From: Rhexocercosporidium sp. MPI-PUGE-AT-0058
Taxonomy: Eukaryota > Ascomycota > Leotiomycetes > Helotiales
Length of the DNA: 64,000 bases
Assembly: GCA_020746875.1 (NCBI GenBank)
Contig: JAGTJL010000017.1
Location: forward strand, 806,001-870,000
Reading direction: 5' to 3'
A program made the position numbers and the translations under genes. Positions 45,601 through 57,801 of this stretch are shown piece by piece. Within the stretch, counting starts at the first letter, position 1, and every line of letters begins with the position of its first letter. Under the pieces are notes generated by a model that was given only the letters and a program-made list of their open reading frames with translations, did not search any database and was not told the DNA's origin.

Positions 45601-47453
45601 GACTAGCAGGGGAGGATTATAGGCAATGGACTTCACGGGTCTCTCAATTCTCTTTGTGCTAGGATTAAGCACAAGTACAGGCTGTTCGAGGACCACACAC
45701 CATTAATGGGGCTATTGACTGTTTATATCGAGTGTTGTACAAAACTAGAGCTGCATTGTGAAGCTGATCAGATTGATCGGATCTTCAGTTTTAGGGACAA
45801 CAGGGAGACGTCTGGAGATATAGTCTTAAGGACTTCGAATAAAGAGACCGGGGAAATCGTCTCTAGTAAAATAATTATGACGGAGCGGGCGCTCCTGAAC
45901 GCGGACACGATCAAAACGGTCGGCGTAGATGGCAAGTGGAGGAGATAGTATGTGTGGAACTAGCCAAGGTCAATTTTGGAATATTGATAGGAAGACTGGA
46001 CAAGGGGTTGGTCTTTATACTTCTCTTTTGAATGCTTGGAAATTTTCTCTTGTTATACTATATGACAGTGGTATCCTAGTACAATAGCAACGGCATGACA
46101 CGGCAAGCCGCCCCCAATACAGCGTTCCTTCTGATCAAAGTGAAATGTATTCTACAGTCATTAGTTTGAAGCTTACACCGGAAAAGTGCCTTCCGAATTC
46201 GTTTAGACAGTTAAATATAAGTGTCCTAATCTCCTGGTATAATCTTGACAAAATCAAAAGACTAATATTTACAGTTCTTAGATAAGTGAGCACTTTTAAT
46301 TACAGCAGAATTGGAAAATAAAGGCTAATCTGTCATAGTGGCAGTTTCCCTACCACTTTCAATGAATTTACGATCGATAGTACCACGCTAGACTCCAGCT
46401 GTACTTGTAATGCTGGTGCAGGTGATGGGGGGAATGTTGTTCCTATAATCAATCTTAGTAAGTATTGCATTCTCCATTACATTGCTCGATCAGTTCAATG
46501 AGAGGATGCTAATATTCACGGCTGCTGTTGGCCCCAATGATCATGGCATTTTTCTACAACATGATAGAAATATCTTCAAGCTTGAGGATTCGGCCTTGTA
46601 TATTGCCAAGATGGATGGGTTTACAATCCTGCTGGAATGTGTTGGTAGGAGTAACCATCTCGGGCGGCTCCAAACCTACCTTCATGGGTACCGGATTGGG
46701 ACCAGCAACTTACCTTCAAAAGTCTACGCGGGCTTGCGTTTAGGCTGAGGGGATATGACACTACGTGCTATGAAAGTCCCTATACTGCTCAACTAACTAG
46801 GAATTCTCTCTTGTGTGTTTCCCAGATTTGACACTGTCCTCCATACCAGTACTGTCCTTTCAGTGCACCGATTCTCAACGGAAACTCGCCAATTGATTGG
46901 TTCTAAATAGACAAGCTGCGAATTGAATTCAACTTGTCGGGTTTTGGCATGCACAGTCATGCGCTTACACGAGCATGAGGGAGGGGATCCCTGGCCGCAT
47001 GTTTATGAGCTTTGTCGGGATTTGATCCAGAATGAAGAAATTCTTCCCAGGCAACTACTTCAGCCTAGCCCGCTTCAAGACCTCCCATGCTAAAATCATA
47101 TTTTTCGCTCAGGGAGTCCGTTCAGCTCCCTTTGCTACTTGCATTTAATGGTGGTTTTGGCCATAAATTCATTGAAGGGAAGCTATTGGGCCAGAATGGC
47201 TAGTGGGCGACTAGCTCTGGTGCTAGGATCAGCTCGGAAAGGGGACATAGTTGTGGTCATTGATAACTCGCTTGATCTATATCCCCGCATGTATCATCAC
47301 TTGTTCCACCCCATACGACCAGATTTCAATTACGACGACCTTGATGAGAGGAGTTTACAAGAGGCAAATAGGCTACTTGATAGCAAAGGAGTGAACGGGG
47401 GCAGCTTTGAGGCTTCAGTAATGCATGGCGAGGCAGTAGGGATTCTTTCATAG
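45601..47453 (+). pseudogene. Possible HET-type protein relic (two fragments)
   Basis: Fragment 1 (about 45607-45948): ARIKHKYRLFEDHTPLMGLL followed by TVYIECCTKLELHCEADQID with RIFSFRD resembles the stretch around the conserved 'DPRDRIFALLG'-type motif of heterokaryon-incompatibility proteins. Fragment 2 (about 47139-47453): GSARKGDIVVVID and later VMHGEAVGIL resembles the 'GDxVCVLxG ... GEAYVHGIMxGE' C-terminal pattern of that family. About 1.2 kb of non-coding DNA lies between, with stops. The family call rests on eye-level motif similarity only and may be wrong. If right, this is a broken remnant. Confidence 0.3.
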
Positions 47454-47719
47454 AAGAGCCGGAGGAGCTTTTAGAGCCGGAAGAATATAACCACACTCAC
47501 TCTTTGTGCCTGATTGTTGCGCTGCATTAGATAGTAGACACAGGATAACCATTTAACGCAGTAATATATAGCATTTTCAAAACTCCCCTCCCTCGACCGT
47601 TACACGCATCTAGATCATTAGCTAATGCCTGTCATCACACCATAACTCATTATCTCATACCACCGATTCCGCTGTTCCAAGCCACCAGGTCATCATAATA
47701 ACTCAGGGTAAGGTGATTC

Positions 47720-48625
47720 TCACAACATAGCAATCGCAAGCAACACGGCAACACTAACTGCCCCCACAACAGCAACAGCCTTCCCACTAGCCGTATCAAT
47801 GACATCCCTCGGTCCTAGGAGGACATGAGGAGTCTCCACAGCCAAAGGCAAGCTCGTCGGTTTTGGCGCCGAAGAATTATCCTTGTTAGGATCTAAATCC
47901 CCCACCAACCCATTCTGGAGATACGCCGTCTCGCCACTCCACAAATTCACAACCGCACACCCGAACGCATTCTAGACACACCGTTCATCAGCTCCTCACC
48001 CAGTCATGTAAAAATAAAGACCCCCAAGAGAGTTTATATGATAGGAAAAACTTACAGGATTCTCCGCACAATATCCCATTAATGCAATCCGATTCCCCAC
48101 AAACGTAGCATTATACGACCAATATGCCCAGCTAATCCCCAGCTTCGCCAACTCATTAGCATCAACTTGTAACTTGATAGAAAAATCCGCTCTTTCGATT
48201 GCAGCCCGGGAGAGTTCGTTGGCTTTGAGGGCGAGGACTATGCCCCAGAGGGCGATGCCGACACCGAAGACGGTGAGAAAGGTTACTAGGGGTTTGCTGA
48301 GGATCTTTTTCAAGTTTTCCTTGAGTTTACAGGCGAGGATTGTGAGGGGGTTGGTTTTTGGGTCGTCAGTGCTTGAAGGCGGATATGGCGCTCCGCCGGA
48401 GGGAGGATGAGTTGTGTTTAGATTGTGGATTTGTGCGTTGTAGAATATGGCTATGTGGTCATTTTGGGGAGTTGGACTAGCATTGATATTGTTGGGCAGG
48501 ATACCGCCAGCTGCATTCCAGTTCGCTACTATTTGGGTAGGGCCATCGACGTTTTGAGAGTTCGTATTGATGAAGATCGCGTAGCTGCAAGTGAAGGAAG
48601 AAATGGGACTTCCATTTGGTGCCAT
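47720..48625 (-). CDS. Hypothetical membrane protein with two transmembrane helices
   Basis: Exons 48056-48625 and 47720-47971 with a GTAAGT donor and TCTAG acceptor give 273 aa from MAPNGSPISSFTCSYAIFIN (a longer open frame upstream has no ATG). One internal helix is PLVTFLTVFGVGIALWGIVL (about 120-140). A second lies at the C-terminus (GKAVAVVGAVSVAVLLAIAM). Between them is a soluble stretch with IKLQVDANELAKLGISWAYW and CAENPNAFGCAVVNLWSGET. The N-terminal part is Asn/Pro-rich with HIAIFYNAQIHNLN. I do not recognise the family. Its place between decayed regions does not suggest a role. Confidence 0.65.
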
Positions 48626-51273
48626 GTTGCTTTTCTTGTCATGGAAAAGAGTGTCTCGAGCAGAAAAGTACTCGTGAACAGTAATGCGGAAAATGCCCGA
48701 GTTGAATACCAATAAGAGTGGATTGCCTCAGAGACACAACTAAGAATTACAATGAAATTGTTGCAGGTGGAGTGACGTGTGAGGGGGAGATATCGTACTT
48801 TTGTAATCTCCGTTTGCATGTCTTGTCGACGCCTCGAGAATAATACGGCTACACTGCCACGATTGGCGTTGAGACATGTCCCAACGTACTAAGTTGGAGA
48901 TGTCGGCTCTCTCGTATGTCTCATCTTTACCCCTCACCATCATACATTCGGAGAAGAAAAAGAGACTGAAAAGTTCACGGGAAACAGAGCATATGCACTA
49001 AGCCCTGTATCTTGTACGACGTCCACATACGATAGCGCGCTTTTACTGAGGCTCAACCAAATCCTTCATGCAAAGTTCAATAGTTCGTTTCAGAGTCTTA
49101 CACTTTCCGATTTAGGTTCGGGCAATGAATTCAACTCACCGAAAGTCAACAGCTTAGATTAAAACATACAAATAAATGTTTGAGTTCTGGAAATACATTT
49201 CGGTGGTTGGATATTGGTGTTTCTCGACTATTGGGTGCTGAAACGGTGGCTCTGGTGGCTGAGGCTTGGCTTTTTCTTCCGCCCGGTTTTATGATATTTC
49301 GATGATCCTTCAAACTATGTTTCGCCTTATAGCTAGATAGATTCACACTCTGACCGCCGTTTCCCTTTCCAGGCATTCAATCGGGTCGCATCCCCTGATT
49401 GAATTAGGGGTTAAGGAGTGGGGTTGCTGCAGGGGCTCAGGGGCATTTTCGAGCGGAGCCTCATCTGAACCTAGAAAGAGAACGATTCTGTGTAACTCAT
49501 TTTCTCCCTATGCTTAGAAACTTATTACTCATTCTAGAAGCGTTGACAGCAACGACACCGGTTGATGTAAGCATCTACGTCCTGCAAGCCATTGGGCAAC
49601 GTTGCGTAGCGTGTTCCAAGGTACTGATCTGGCGACTATACCGTACAGTGAGGTTTCGATTAGAGGTTGTGGATGGAGTTGATTGAGGATGGGATCTGTA
49701 TTGTCAGGATTTATATGAATCTCCCGGTGCCATTAGCGTTTCTCCCCCTCCCCCCTTTGTTAGTGGTATCACTGCTACGTAATGTTACCATCAGCAGACT
49801 TACCACTGGCGATCTCCTTTTTCTCAGTCCCGCTAATACGATTATCCCTTGCATAACATATATGATCCCTCTCCTGAACCTCAATATAACCCTTGAGTAA
49901 GGCAATGTCGCAGCTATATGAATCTTATAACGATTAACCGGCGAACCAGTCATCCTAATAATCTGTAAAAATAAAACTAGTACAAGCCCTTTCCTGGAGT
50001 AGTATCACATATATATAAATAAAACAGGAATCAAACTTGCCGTCGGAGCACCTTGGCCCTTTACCTTCTACAAGCAAAACAGAAACTAGCAAAAAGAGAA
50101 AAGAAACACGTGGGGAAATTATAGCATTAAAATATGCAAAAGCAAAAAGGAGTAAATTAAATGCCACTAGTATTCGTATTATATAAAATCGCTCTTATAA
50201 ATATTAATGAGACGTCATAAAATAATAAGGTTAATTTACTTATCACGTGTATATAAGCGAATATAAATCTAAAATTAGCTTTAAGAGAATCTCGGAGCCA
50301 AAATGAAATCTGTGCTTAGAGATAAGATGAGGAAAGTATAACCGAGTATGCAAGGAAGCCAGGACGAGCCCCTTTAGGAGCTAAAATGGCCTCTCAGTGC
50401 ATACTTGGGCTGACTCTGCGGTGTGCTCAGCATGCTCAGGAATGTTCAGGAATGCTCACCCTCGGCTCATGTTAAAGCGGCAGCTGCTCACGTCTAAACA
50501 CTAAAACGGAGCCAGCGAAAAAAAAAGTCGAATCTGACTTATGTGGCAGTTTTAGTCGCTTCCAAGGTTATTGATCTGAGCACTAAGCGAGTTCGCTTAG
50601 CCCATCCCCTGTCAACACCTAAGTCAATCCCAACTAAATCTGTCGAAACCTCAGTCCACGTTCACGATGTGGAGTCGAGTAGCCTCAGTTAAAAATACCG
50701 CCAGTGGCATTGCCCGCAGTCTCCGAGGCTACTAGAAATACGCTACTACAATAAGCTTCTACAAAATTCTTGTATTCACAACCCAGATCGGCAGGGACGC
50801 AGATGGCAGATTTGTAGATCTCTTCCCTCTCGCTTTCACCCACTTAGAAAGTAAGTCTACCGCATATGCTTTCTTTTTGGGATATAGTTCGTCAAGTTTA
50901 TTTGAAGCTCTCTAGGGCTGCAGAACATTGATCGACTGAGCACAACGGAAGGAAGCTGGCCGCTTATAATTCGGTACCGATCGTCAGGAGCCGGCCCGGG
51001 AATACCTCGATTATTAACTAAGATTTGGACATGTAGGCAAAGAGGGAACAAGACCAAGACAGCACAAAGGTTTTGTGCATGAAAGAATTCGATTCTCTAG
51101 GGACACCACACTACGGCATTGGTTTTCAGATCCCTTCAAACTTTGACGGTGACTGACTGACTTCAAACCCCAGCCTTATACGCTCCTTGTCTAACAAAAA
51201 GATCAGGATCCACCAGTCACTCCAACTACCATATCGCATCTATCGACGTACAAGACGTCAAGTCTCATGCCGC
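48626..51273. other. AT-rich gene-poor region, 2.6 kb
   Basis: A strongly AT-rich stretch (about 49950-50300) and a short tandem run of TGCTCAG/GAATGTTCAG-like units at about 50421-50460. The piece around 50366-50383 (AAGCCAGGACGAGCCCCTTT) shares about 10 bases with the reverse complement of sequence near 3427, possibly the same dispersed repeat family. A 76-codon minus ORF at 49146-49376 has no support. Confidence 0.45.
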
Positions 51274-52021
51274 TTAAGTGGATCGCAGCGAGCATCCCAG
51301 CGGTTGAGGATCGAATTGGGCTCCAATCCCTTGCAAGTCAACGTCAATTGAGGTGTGACGTTGTCTAACAAGCTGGACAGAATTTCGATCTTGGTTACCA
51401 TGTTCGACTTGAGTACGTGGACTGCTGATGCCTCTCGTGTAGATGGGTACCGGATTGGTACATGAGCAGCCACTCACACAAGGGTTGGCGAGTCGAGTAT
51501 GGCACGGGTAGGGCTCTGCTAGAAGAACCTGCCGCTCCCCGGATGCTAGAAGTTCCTCTCCGGTGACGTATGTGAGGTCGATGATTAGATCACGGTTGCC
51601 TTGCGTCGATAATCGGGAAACCGTCTCGGGTTTCACCAATATACGGGAATAATGATGTTGCTCGATGGTTTTGTGTGAGAGGGGCTGATCGTTCCGGTGT
51701 GTACCATGATGTTGATGTTGACTTGATGAGTCTATCGAGGTGTCCCAGCACAAGTAGGTGCCATCGCTGATGCTAGTTCCACAATGGGGAGAGTCTTCCC
51801 TAGTGTGCTGAATTGCATGCGACCCTTGCCTTGGAAAGCTCTGAAGCTCAGAGTGCGACGTGGTGTTGTAGTCCAGAGGTAATGTTTCGATATTCAAGTA
51901 AAGAGAACTATATGGGGATGTCAGATACATCGAACAGAACAACTTAATGGGCCAGGCTTTACCTTGAGGGAACTCCAGCAGCGTTGGCAGTGCTGGCCGA
52001 CAGTGTAGACGCTGAGTGCAT
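51274..52021 (-). CDS. Hypothetical protein (230 aa)
   Basis: Exons 51963-52021 and 51274-51907 (GTAAAG donor, ATATAG acceptor) join in phase to 230 aa starting MHSASTLSASTANAAGVPSS. The sequence is soluble, His/Gln/Ser-rich in the middle (SSSQHQHHGTHRNDQ) and has a Cys-rich motif ANPCVSGCSCTNPV. An alternative third exon reading (to 51258) would use a donor in the same ANPC region and give a different C-terminus (LKSNMVTKIEILSSLL and on) that looks more protein-like, so the 3' structure is uncertain. No family recognised. Confidence 0.5.
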
Positions 52022-53281
52022 GGTTGGTACTAGCTTAATATGGATGACTGAGGTCAAAGCAATGATACGTCAAATCACCTTGAAGACTTCGAAAGGATGA
52101 ATCCAGAGACTTTGAGCATGATAGATTCTCAACAAAACGTCAGGAAGGGGGAACACCGACCCAGGTTCTATTCGTATTTGAGTGAAAAAGAATGTAGACC
52201 AAAACTCGGGGACAGCCTGAGCTTATGATCTCGCGGGAGCAGCACTCAAGCCGCGGAGTGCGAGACTTCACCTCGACCCATATCCCCTGTGCGATCTGAA
52301 AGCCTTCATTGGCAGAAAGATGTGACAAGGTGTCCAATTGCGTTGGCCATGATTTTATGCCGTGAAACAGATCAACAAAATTACCCAAAATGTAAGCAAT
52401 AACATAGTCCCATGCTGCGGTGACGGGAAGAAGGCGTGTTCGGGTTGTGGCTTTCTCTACGAATTTTGGTTTGGTTAGCCTCACTTTCTTTACAGCTTCC
52501 CCGTTAATTGGACATCCTCACGGAGGTTAAATTTGGCGGTTTCTCGGTAGTCTATCCACTTATAACGAAGGGCCCGCCTTTGCAGACTCACTAGATGGAA
52601 AGTGTCCGACCTTTTCGCCAGTAACTGCCCCGCTTGGGCCCACACTTAGGAAATTTTACGCGAAGTCCTTTCGTGAAGTACTTGTATCTACGACTCCTTC
52701 GCCCATAGTAGTCATAGTCTAACTGCGGTTTGAGTAGGGTTACAGAATTGCCCTGGGTTGCGGAGTACCTACTTGTCCCGGAAGGCTGGTTGTCTGGTTT
52801 AGTCATGAAATGCTATTCGAGCCAAGTTCACAACTTTGATTCCAAGAAATGAAATCCATAAGAGTGCTTGGAAACCACTAAAGTCGCTTGACGGTCATTG
52901 CTGTACCTAGTTATTTGGATGGTCATGGCGCTGGCTTCGGGTCGCTTGAGCATAAAAGGGAGAGTGATGTGCTTTCCTTGGAAATACGGAACGAAAAACT
53001 TTCCTTCCATCCATAACATCAGACAAGCACATCGGAACGCGATACCGAATAGTCTCGATATCTACAGAGCTGCAATAGGTGAAAAGGGGCCTTGCCTGGG
53101 AGCTTGACCGCACCACCGTGGGAGCTCCTACCGAGGCCTCGTATCTCAGGCATCAAATCTGGCGGGGTTGGACCGATCTTATCTTAGCGCCTTGGCGATA
53201 TTTTTCACCAAAATATTTTTGAGATTGTTGGTGAGGACCAGACCAGTAGAAACAATATTCACCACCACCCAATTCCCCAAA
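52022..53281. other. Intergenic, 1.26 kb
   Basis: Upstream of the hypothetical gene at 51274 and of ENP1. ORFs of up to 114 codons (52140-52484) lack support. No repeats noted. Confidence 0.45.
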
Positions 53282-54781
53282 ATGCCGAAAGCCACGACAC
53301 CAGTATCCGGGTCCCGTCAAGGGCGGAGACACAACCCACTCGAGACAGATCTCACAGCGACTCCACTCAAGATCAAGGGGGAGAAGCGCAAATCTAGACA
53401 CCAAGATGAGGGCGATCAATTTGTAGACTCGAAAGCGTCACGCAAAATTCTGCGAATGGGACAGGAACTTGCGGATGATGATGCGGAGGAGAACTCTGTC
53501 CAGCCAACGAACAAGGCTTTTGATTTCGAGTCTAGGTTCGAGGATGAGGACGACGAGGTGCCGGGACAGGAAGAGGAGTATGAGGAGTGGGGAGATGAAG
53601 AGGTTGAGGAGATTGAGCTTGCGCCTGGTGATTTGGAGACGTTCAATAAGTTCTTTCCGACACAAGAGGATCCGTTGTTGAGGCAGGGTTGGCCGGGCAT
53701 GGCAGAGGCTGAAGAGGAAGAAGGACCAGGCACGAACTTGGCGGATCTGATATTGGAGAAGATTTCTTTGCACGAGGCGTCGCAAGGGGCAAACGGTGGT
53801 AATTCTGGCGCACCAGGGCCGATAGACGAGGATTTTGAGATACCACCGAAAGTTGTAGAGGTCTATACAAAGTATGGGTTGTCAATCAAGTCCCGGGAAT
53901 ATTACTAACTCAATCGCAGAGTTGGTCTATTATTGTCGCGGTATAAATCAGGAAAGCTGCCTAAACCATTTAAGATCCTACCTACAGTACCTCGCTGGGA
54001 GGATATCATCGAAATCACCCGACCAGAAGCATGGACGGCAAATGCGATCTACGAAGCCACCAAGATATTCGTGTCGAGTACACCAGCTACTGCGCAACGA
54101 TTTTTTGAGATGGTAGTCCTAGAGAGAGTACGAGAGGACATCCACGAAACGAAGAAGCTGAATGTACATCTGTTCAATGCTTTGAAGAAGGGACTTTACA
54201 AACCTGCGGCTTGGTTTAAGGGATTCTTGTTCCCGCTTGTTGGAAGCGGCACTTGCACATTGAGGGAGGCACAGATTATTTCGGCTGTCCTTGTCCGAGT
54301 ATCTGTGCCAGTTTTGCACTCTGCGGCTGCGATTAAGGGACTCTGCGATATTGCGGCTCAGGAATCGTCTGCTGGAACAGAAGGAGGTGGTGCAACCAAT
54401 ATCTTCATCAAAGCTATGTTGGAGAAGAAGTACGCTCTACCATACCAAGTTATCGACGCTCTGGTTTTCCACTTCTTGCGTTTCCGGACGGTGGATACGA
54501 CGAATGGGGGAGAGGCTATGTCGGGTGTAACTGGAGCGGGATCGAAAGATATAAAGCTACCAGTTATTTGGCATCAATGTCTATTGGCATTTGCTCAGAG
54601 ATACAGGAACGATATCACTGAGGATCAGAGAGAGGCTTTGTTAGATTTGTTACTCACAAAAGGTCATTCGAAGATCGGTCCAGAAGTCAGGAGGGAATTG
54701 CTGGAGGGTAGAGGTAGAGGAGTCGCTCTTGAGCCAGAAGCTCCATCGTTCGATAACGATGATACCATGTTGGTAGATTAA
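53282..54781 (+). CDS. ENP1: Bystin/ENP1, 40S ribosome biogenesis factor
   Basis: Essential nuclear protein 1, needed for pre-rRNA processing and 40S maturation and export. Two exons (53282-53871 and 53920-54781, 48-base intron) give 483 aa starting MPKATTPVSGSRQGRRHNPL. The N-terminal third is charged, with an acidic stretch (EEEYEEWGDEEVEEIE). The conserved bystin domain begins at about residue 150 and includes PPKVVEVYTKVGLLLSRYKS, then GKLPKPFKILPTVPRWEDII, TRPEAWTANAIYEATKIFVS, LNVHLFNALKKGLYKPAAWF and AAAIKGLCDIAAQE, all hallmarks of the family. The gene is intact and the size is as expected. Confidence 0.95.
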
Positions 54782-55132
54782 GTTGTTGAGTTTTTCCATG
54801 ACTCTTTCTTAGACACTCGAATAAATGTTTGTCAAACTCAATTGACTTGTGGTCCAAAGAAACCCACATGGCATCTCGAATTGGCAACTCGGCTCGTGGA
54901 GTGGAGGCGTTGTGAAGACGACGACTCAATTAGGCATCAATTGAACGGCTGCGCCACATCAACTGATTGGTCGAGAGCAACCTCAGCCATGTTCGTCACT
55001 CTCACTAAAGCTGAGGATAAACCTCACATGTTCCTTCATAAACCTCACACTCGCCATATTGCCCGACACTAATTTCAAAAATTGAAAAAAATTCCAACTC
55101 AAATCCCTCAAGTCGCCAACTCATCATAAATC
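54782..55132. other. Intergenic, 351 bp
   Basis: Between two same-strand genes. Nothing recognisable beyond an AT-rich leader before the next ATG. Confidence 0.5.
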
Positions 55133-56365
55133 ATGCCTCGTGAGTCCACGATACCTCGGAAAGGCGTCTCGGAACCCAGCGTAGCAGTCCACCGTCCATC
55201 ATACACAGAACCCTCATCCTCATCGTCACAACTCCAGCCCGAATCACAACACCAAGACGAAGGCCAAAATCAAGATGACGATGGGCAAACGAATGAACCA
55301 CCCCCTTACTCAGGCCCAACATCCCCATCCATGACCCGCACCCCAGCACCCCAACCTCAACCCACCTACCCAGGCCTCCCCCGTCTAAACTACACCCTCT
55401 ACACACCCCCAACATTCACGCTGTCCGAAGATCAAAAAACGCTCACCTCCCACTCCCCCGAACTCTCCATCTACCCCACCAAACTCCTCTCTCTCATCCA
55501 ATCCCTCGCCACCGTGCCTCCAAAACCGCAAATCCGCATCATAGGCAAGAGTTCGAGCGGAGAGGTCGATTTCGATGTCAGGATTAACTTGATGAATCTT
55601 ATTGTGCCGGAAGAGGGAAAAGGTGGGAGTGGGAGGATGAATTATGTGAAAGTTATTGGGAAGGGGGAGATGGGGTTCAGAGGCGAGGGGAAGGAGGCAC
55701 AGGTTCCTGATTTGAGGAGTTTGGAGGAGTGGGCAAGGAGGTATTGTGAGGATCAGAGTTCGATTAAACGGTACGTTTTCCCCCTTGGCTGCCATGCCAT
55801 CCTCTCCGTCTTGTCTTATCCATCTCATTTTTGGATTCTCCGTGAGCTGGGATTGAGTGCTGGTCTTGGTGTTTTGAGAGAACATTAGTACATCAGCTGA
55901 CCAAAGCGCAGATTCGTCCTCGAGAGAACAGTTATCAACTGGGATACATCCTACCTGGAAGGCCGGCTACTCTCCCTCATCTCCAGCACTTCCTACCGCG
56001 GACACATCACCGTCTCCTTCCCCCTGACACACAGCCGGGTCGTAATACACTCCCCCGATAAAGTCAACAGGTTCTTCTCCGACGTCACAAAACTCTTCAC
56101 CGGCACCAAGAAGTACGAGGTCGTTAAGAGCGTGTGGCCGTATGCTGATGTCGCGAGGGGAGAGAGTGGTAGTGGTGCTGGCGGAGTAGGGAGGAGGTGT
56201 GCTGTTCAGGAGGAAGAGGTCTGGTTCGCCGATTGGAGAGATGCTATAAGACATGCTATTGTGGCGAAGAGGAAGGGGTGGGTTACGGTGGAGGATAGGT
56301 TGGAGTTTTTGATGGAGCCGAAGCCGGGTGAGGTTGGGAAACCGGCGGATTGGGGATCATTTTAA
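55133..56365 (+). CDS. Hypothetical fungal protein (363 aa)
   Basis: Exons 55133-55770 and 55912-56365 join in phase (donor GGTACG, acceptor GCGCAG) to 363 aa. N-terminal 100 residues are disordered, Ser/Pro/Gln-rich (SSSSSQLQPESQHQDEGQNQ). A structured domain follows: YTLYTPPTFTLSEDQKTLTS, then RIIGKSSSGEVDFDVRINLM, LEEWARRYCEDQSSIKRFVL and LISSTSYRGHITVSFPLTHS. The C-terminus has EEVWFADWRDAIRHAIVAKR and WVTVEDRLEFLMEPKPGE. I have seen this arrangement only as fungal uncharacterised proteins. No function assigned. Confidence 0.82.
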
Positions 56366-56625
56366 GAGATGTGTTGTGCTTTCTTTGTACATTAATGGAA
56401 CTACATCTGTGCAGCGGAGCGACGAGGTTTATTTGGCGTTTCAAGGGGTTAGTCTGATACACCAGTAATAATTTAACCTTCATACGAATTCCAATTGAAG
56501 TCTCCGCATAAGTTCGAAATGTTTGATACATACAATATATTTCAAGCTATATTTGCGGTAGCCATTGTCAAATTGACGCCAAGGGTGTATCCAACGCCAT
56601 ACAATGCAGTACCGTTCCCTCAAAC

Positions 56626-57801
56626 CTACAATCTTGCCGAAACCTCCACTCTCTCCAAAGACACTTTCGTACTTCTCGACACAGCAGCCACTTCACGCCG
56701 AGACTCAACTTTATCCTCCCATCCCATGCGCTCCACAATCTTCCACCAAGAGCTCATCGCCCTCTCCGCATGCTCAAACGGCACACTTGGATCCCCCCGC
56801 AGCAAACTCCTATTAAAAAGCTCCATGGAGATCCACCCCTTATACCCCAGTCCCCCCTCCTCCTTCCCATCACAAATCGCCCTCAGCACATCCATCACCG
56901 GCAAATACCCGCCTCTATCCTCCTCACACATAAAAAGCCTGCAATTCCTACTCCAGCTCATTCTCGGCTTCTGCCCCTCCACATGAAAAGCATGACTCTC
57001 AGACATCGGCATCCGCAACCTCTCCGCATCAACAACCTGAACGTAAAACACCTTCCTTACATCAATTGTCCTCGCCATCTTCCGCATACTCTCCCGAAAC
57101 ACCAAATCTGCATCAACGACCTTCCCATCAGCCGAGCACGGGTCCGCGTACTCCCTCCCAGCGATATTAAACGTATCGAGGCATAATCCGAAGTTATCTC
57201 TATCGACGGCCTCGACTACAGCCCATGCTTTCTCCCACGTATCGTTGAATGTGCCCCAGCACAAATTCTCATACGCGAATTTAAATGGCGGGTTTTGTTT
57301 TGCACCTATATCGGCTATCTCTCTCAGGTCGCGAGATACGATGTCTAGATCCCCCGTCACACCTTCCGTCATGAACGTACATGGGATCTGGATGATATCC
57401 GTGCCCAGGATGCGAGCGATCTCGAACCAGAGATGTAGTTCCTCTAGTTTCTGGGCGCGGGCGGAGGGGGAGAGGAGACCTTCGCAGTTGTTGAAGGGGC
57501 CGATGCCCATTATTTCTAGATTGAGCTTGTTGCATTGCGTACGGATTTGACGGGCGGCGAGGAGCTGGTTGGAGGGTGTTGGACCGCCGGGGAAGGAGGA
57601 GGCGAGGTAGAGGAGGTCTTCGAAAAAGATCTCTATTCCGGGGAGGGAGGCAGAGGCGGCGGCGGTGAGTTTGGGGGTTAGGGTGTGTGCCCATGCTCGC
57701 TAAGACATGTTAGAGATGTTGATGTTGATGGGATAGGATGAGATGAGAAGGGAGAGACGTACTCCGAGAGACATGCTACAGATTGCTGGTTTGTAGGACA
57801 T
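56626..57801 (-). CDS. 3-dehydroshikimate dehydratase (quinate pathway)
   Basis: TIM-barrel enzyme of the AP-endonuclease-2/xylose-isomerase-like fold. It would convert 3-dehydroshikimate to protocatechuate in quinate catabolism. Exons 57763-57801 and 56626-57699 give 370 aa beginning MSYKPAICSMSLGRAWAHTL. Metal-ligand candidates are the Glu in FAYENLCWG, the Asp in FGLCLDTFNIAGREY, and the Glu in WISMELFNRSL; SESHAFHVEGQKPRMSWSRN is also typical. The protein is of usual length for the fungal qa-4/QutC type. A shared divergent promoter connects it to the oxidoreductase gene. No regulator genes of a quinate cluster are in the window, so this may be a dispersed catabolic gene or an asm-like bacterial-type variant. 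Confidence 0.8.
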
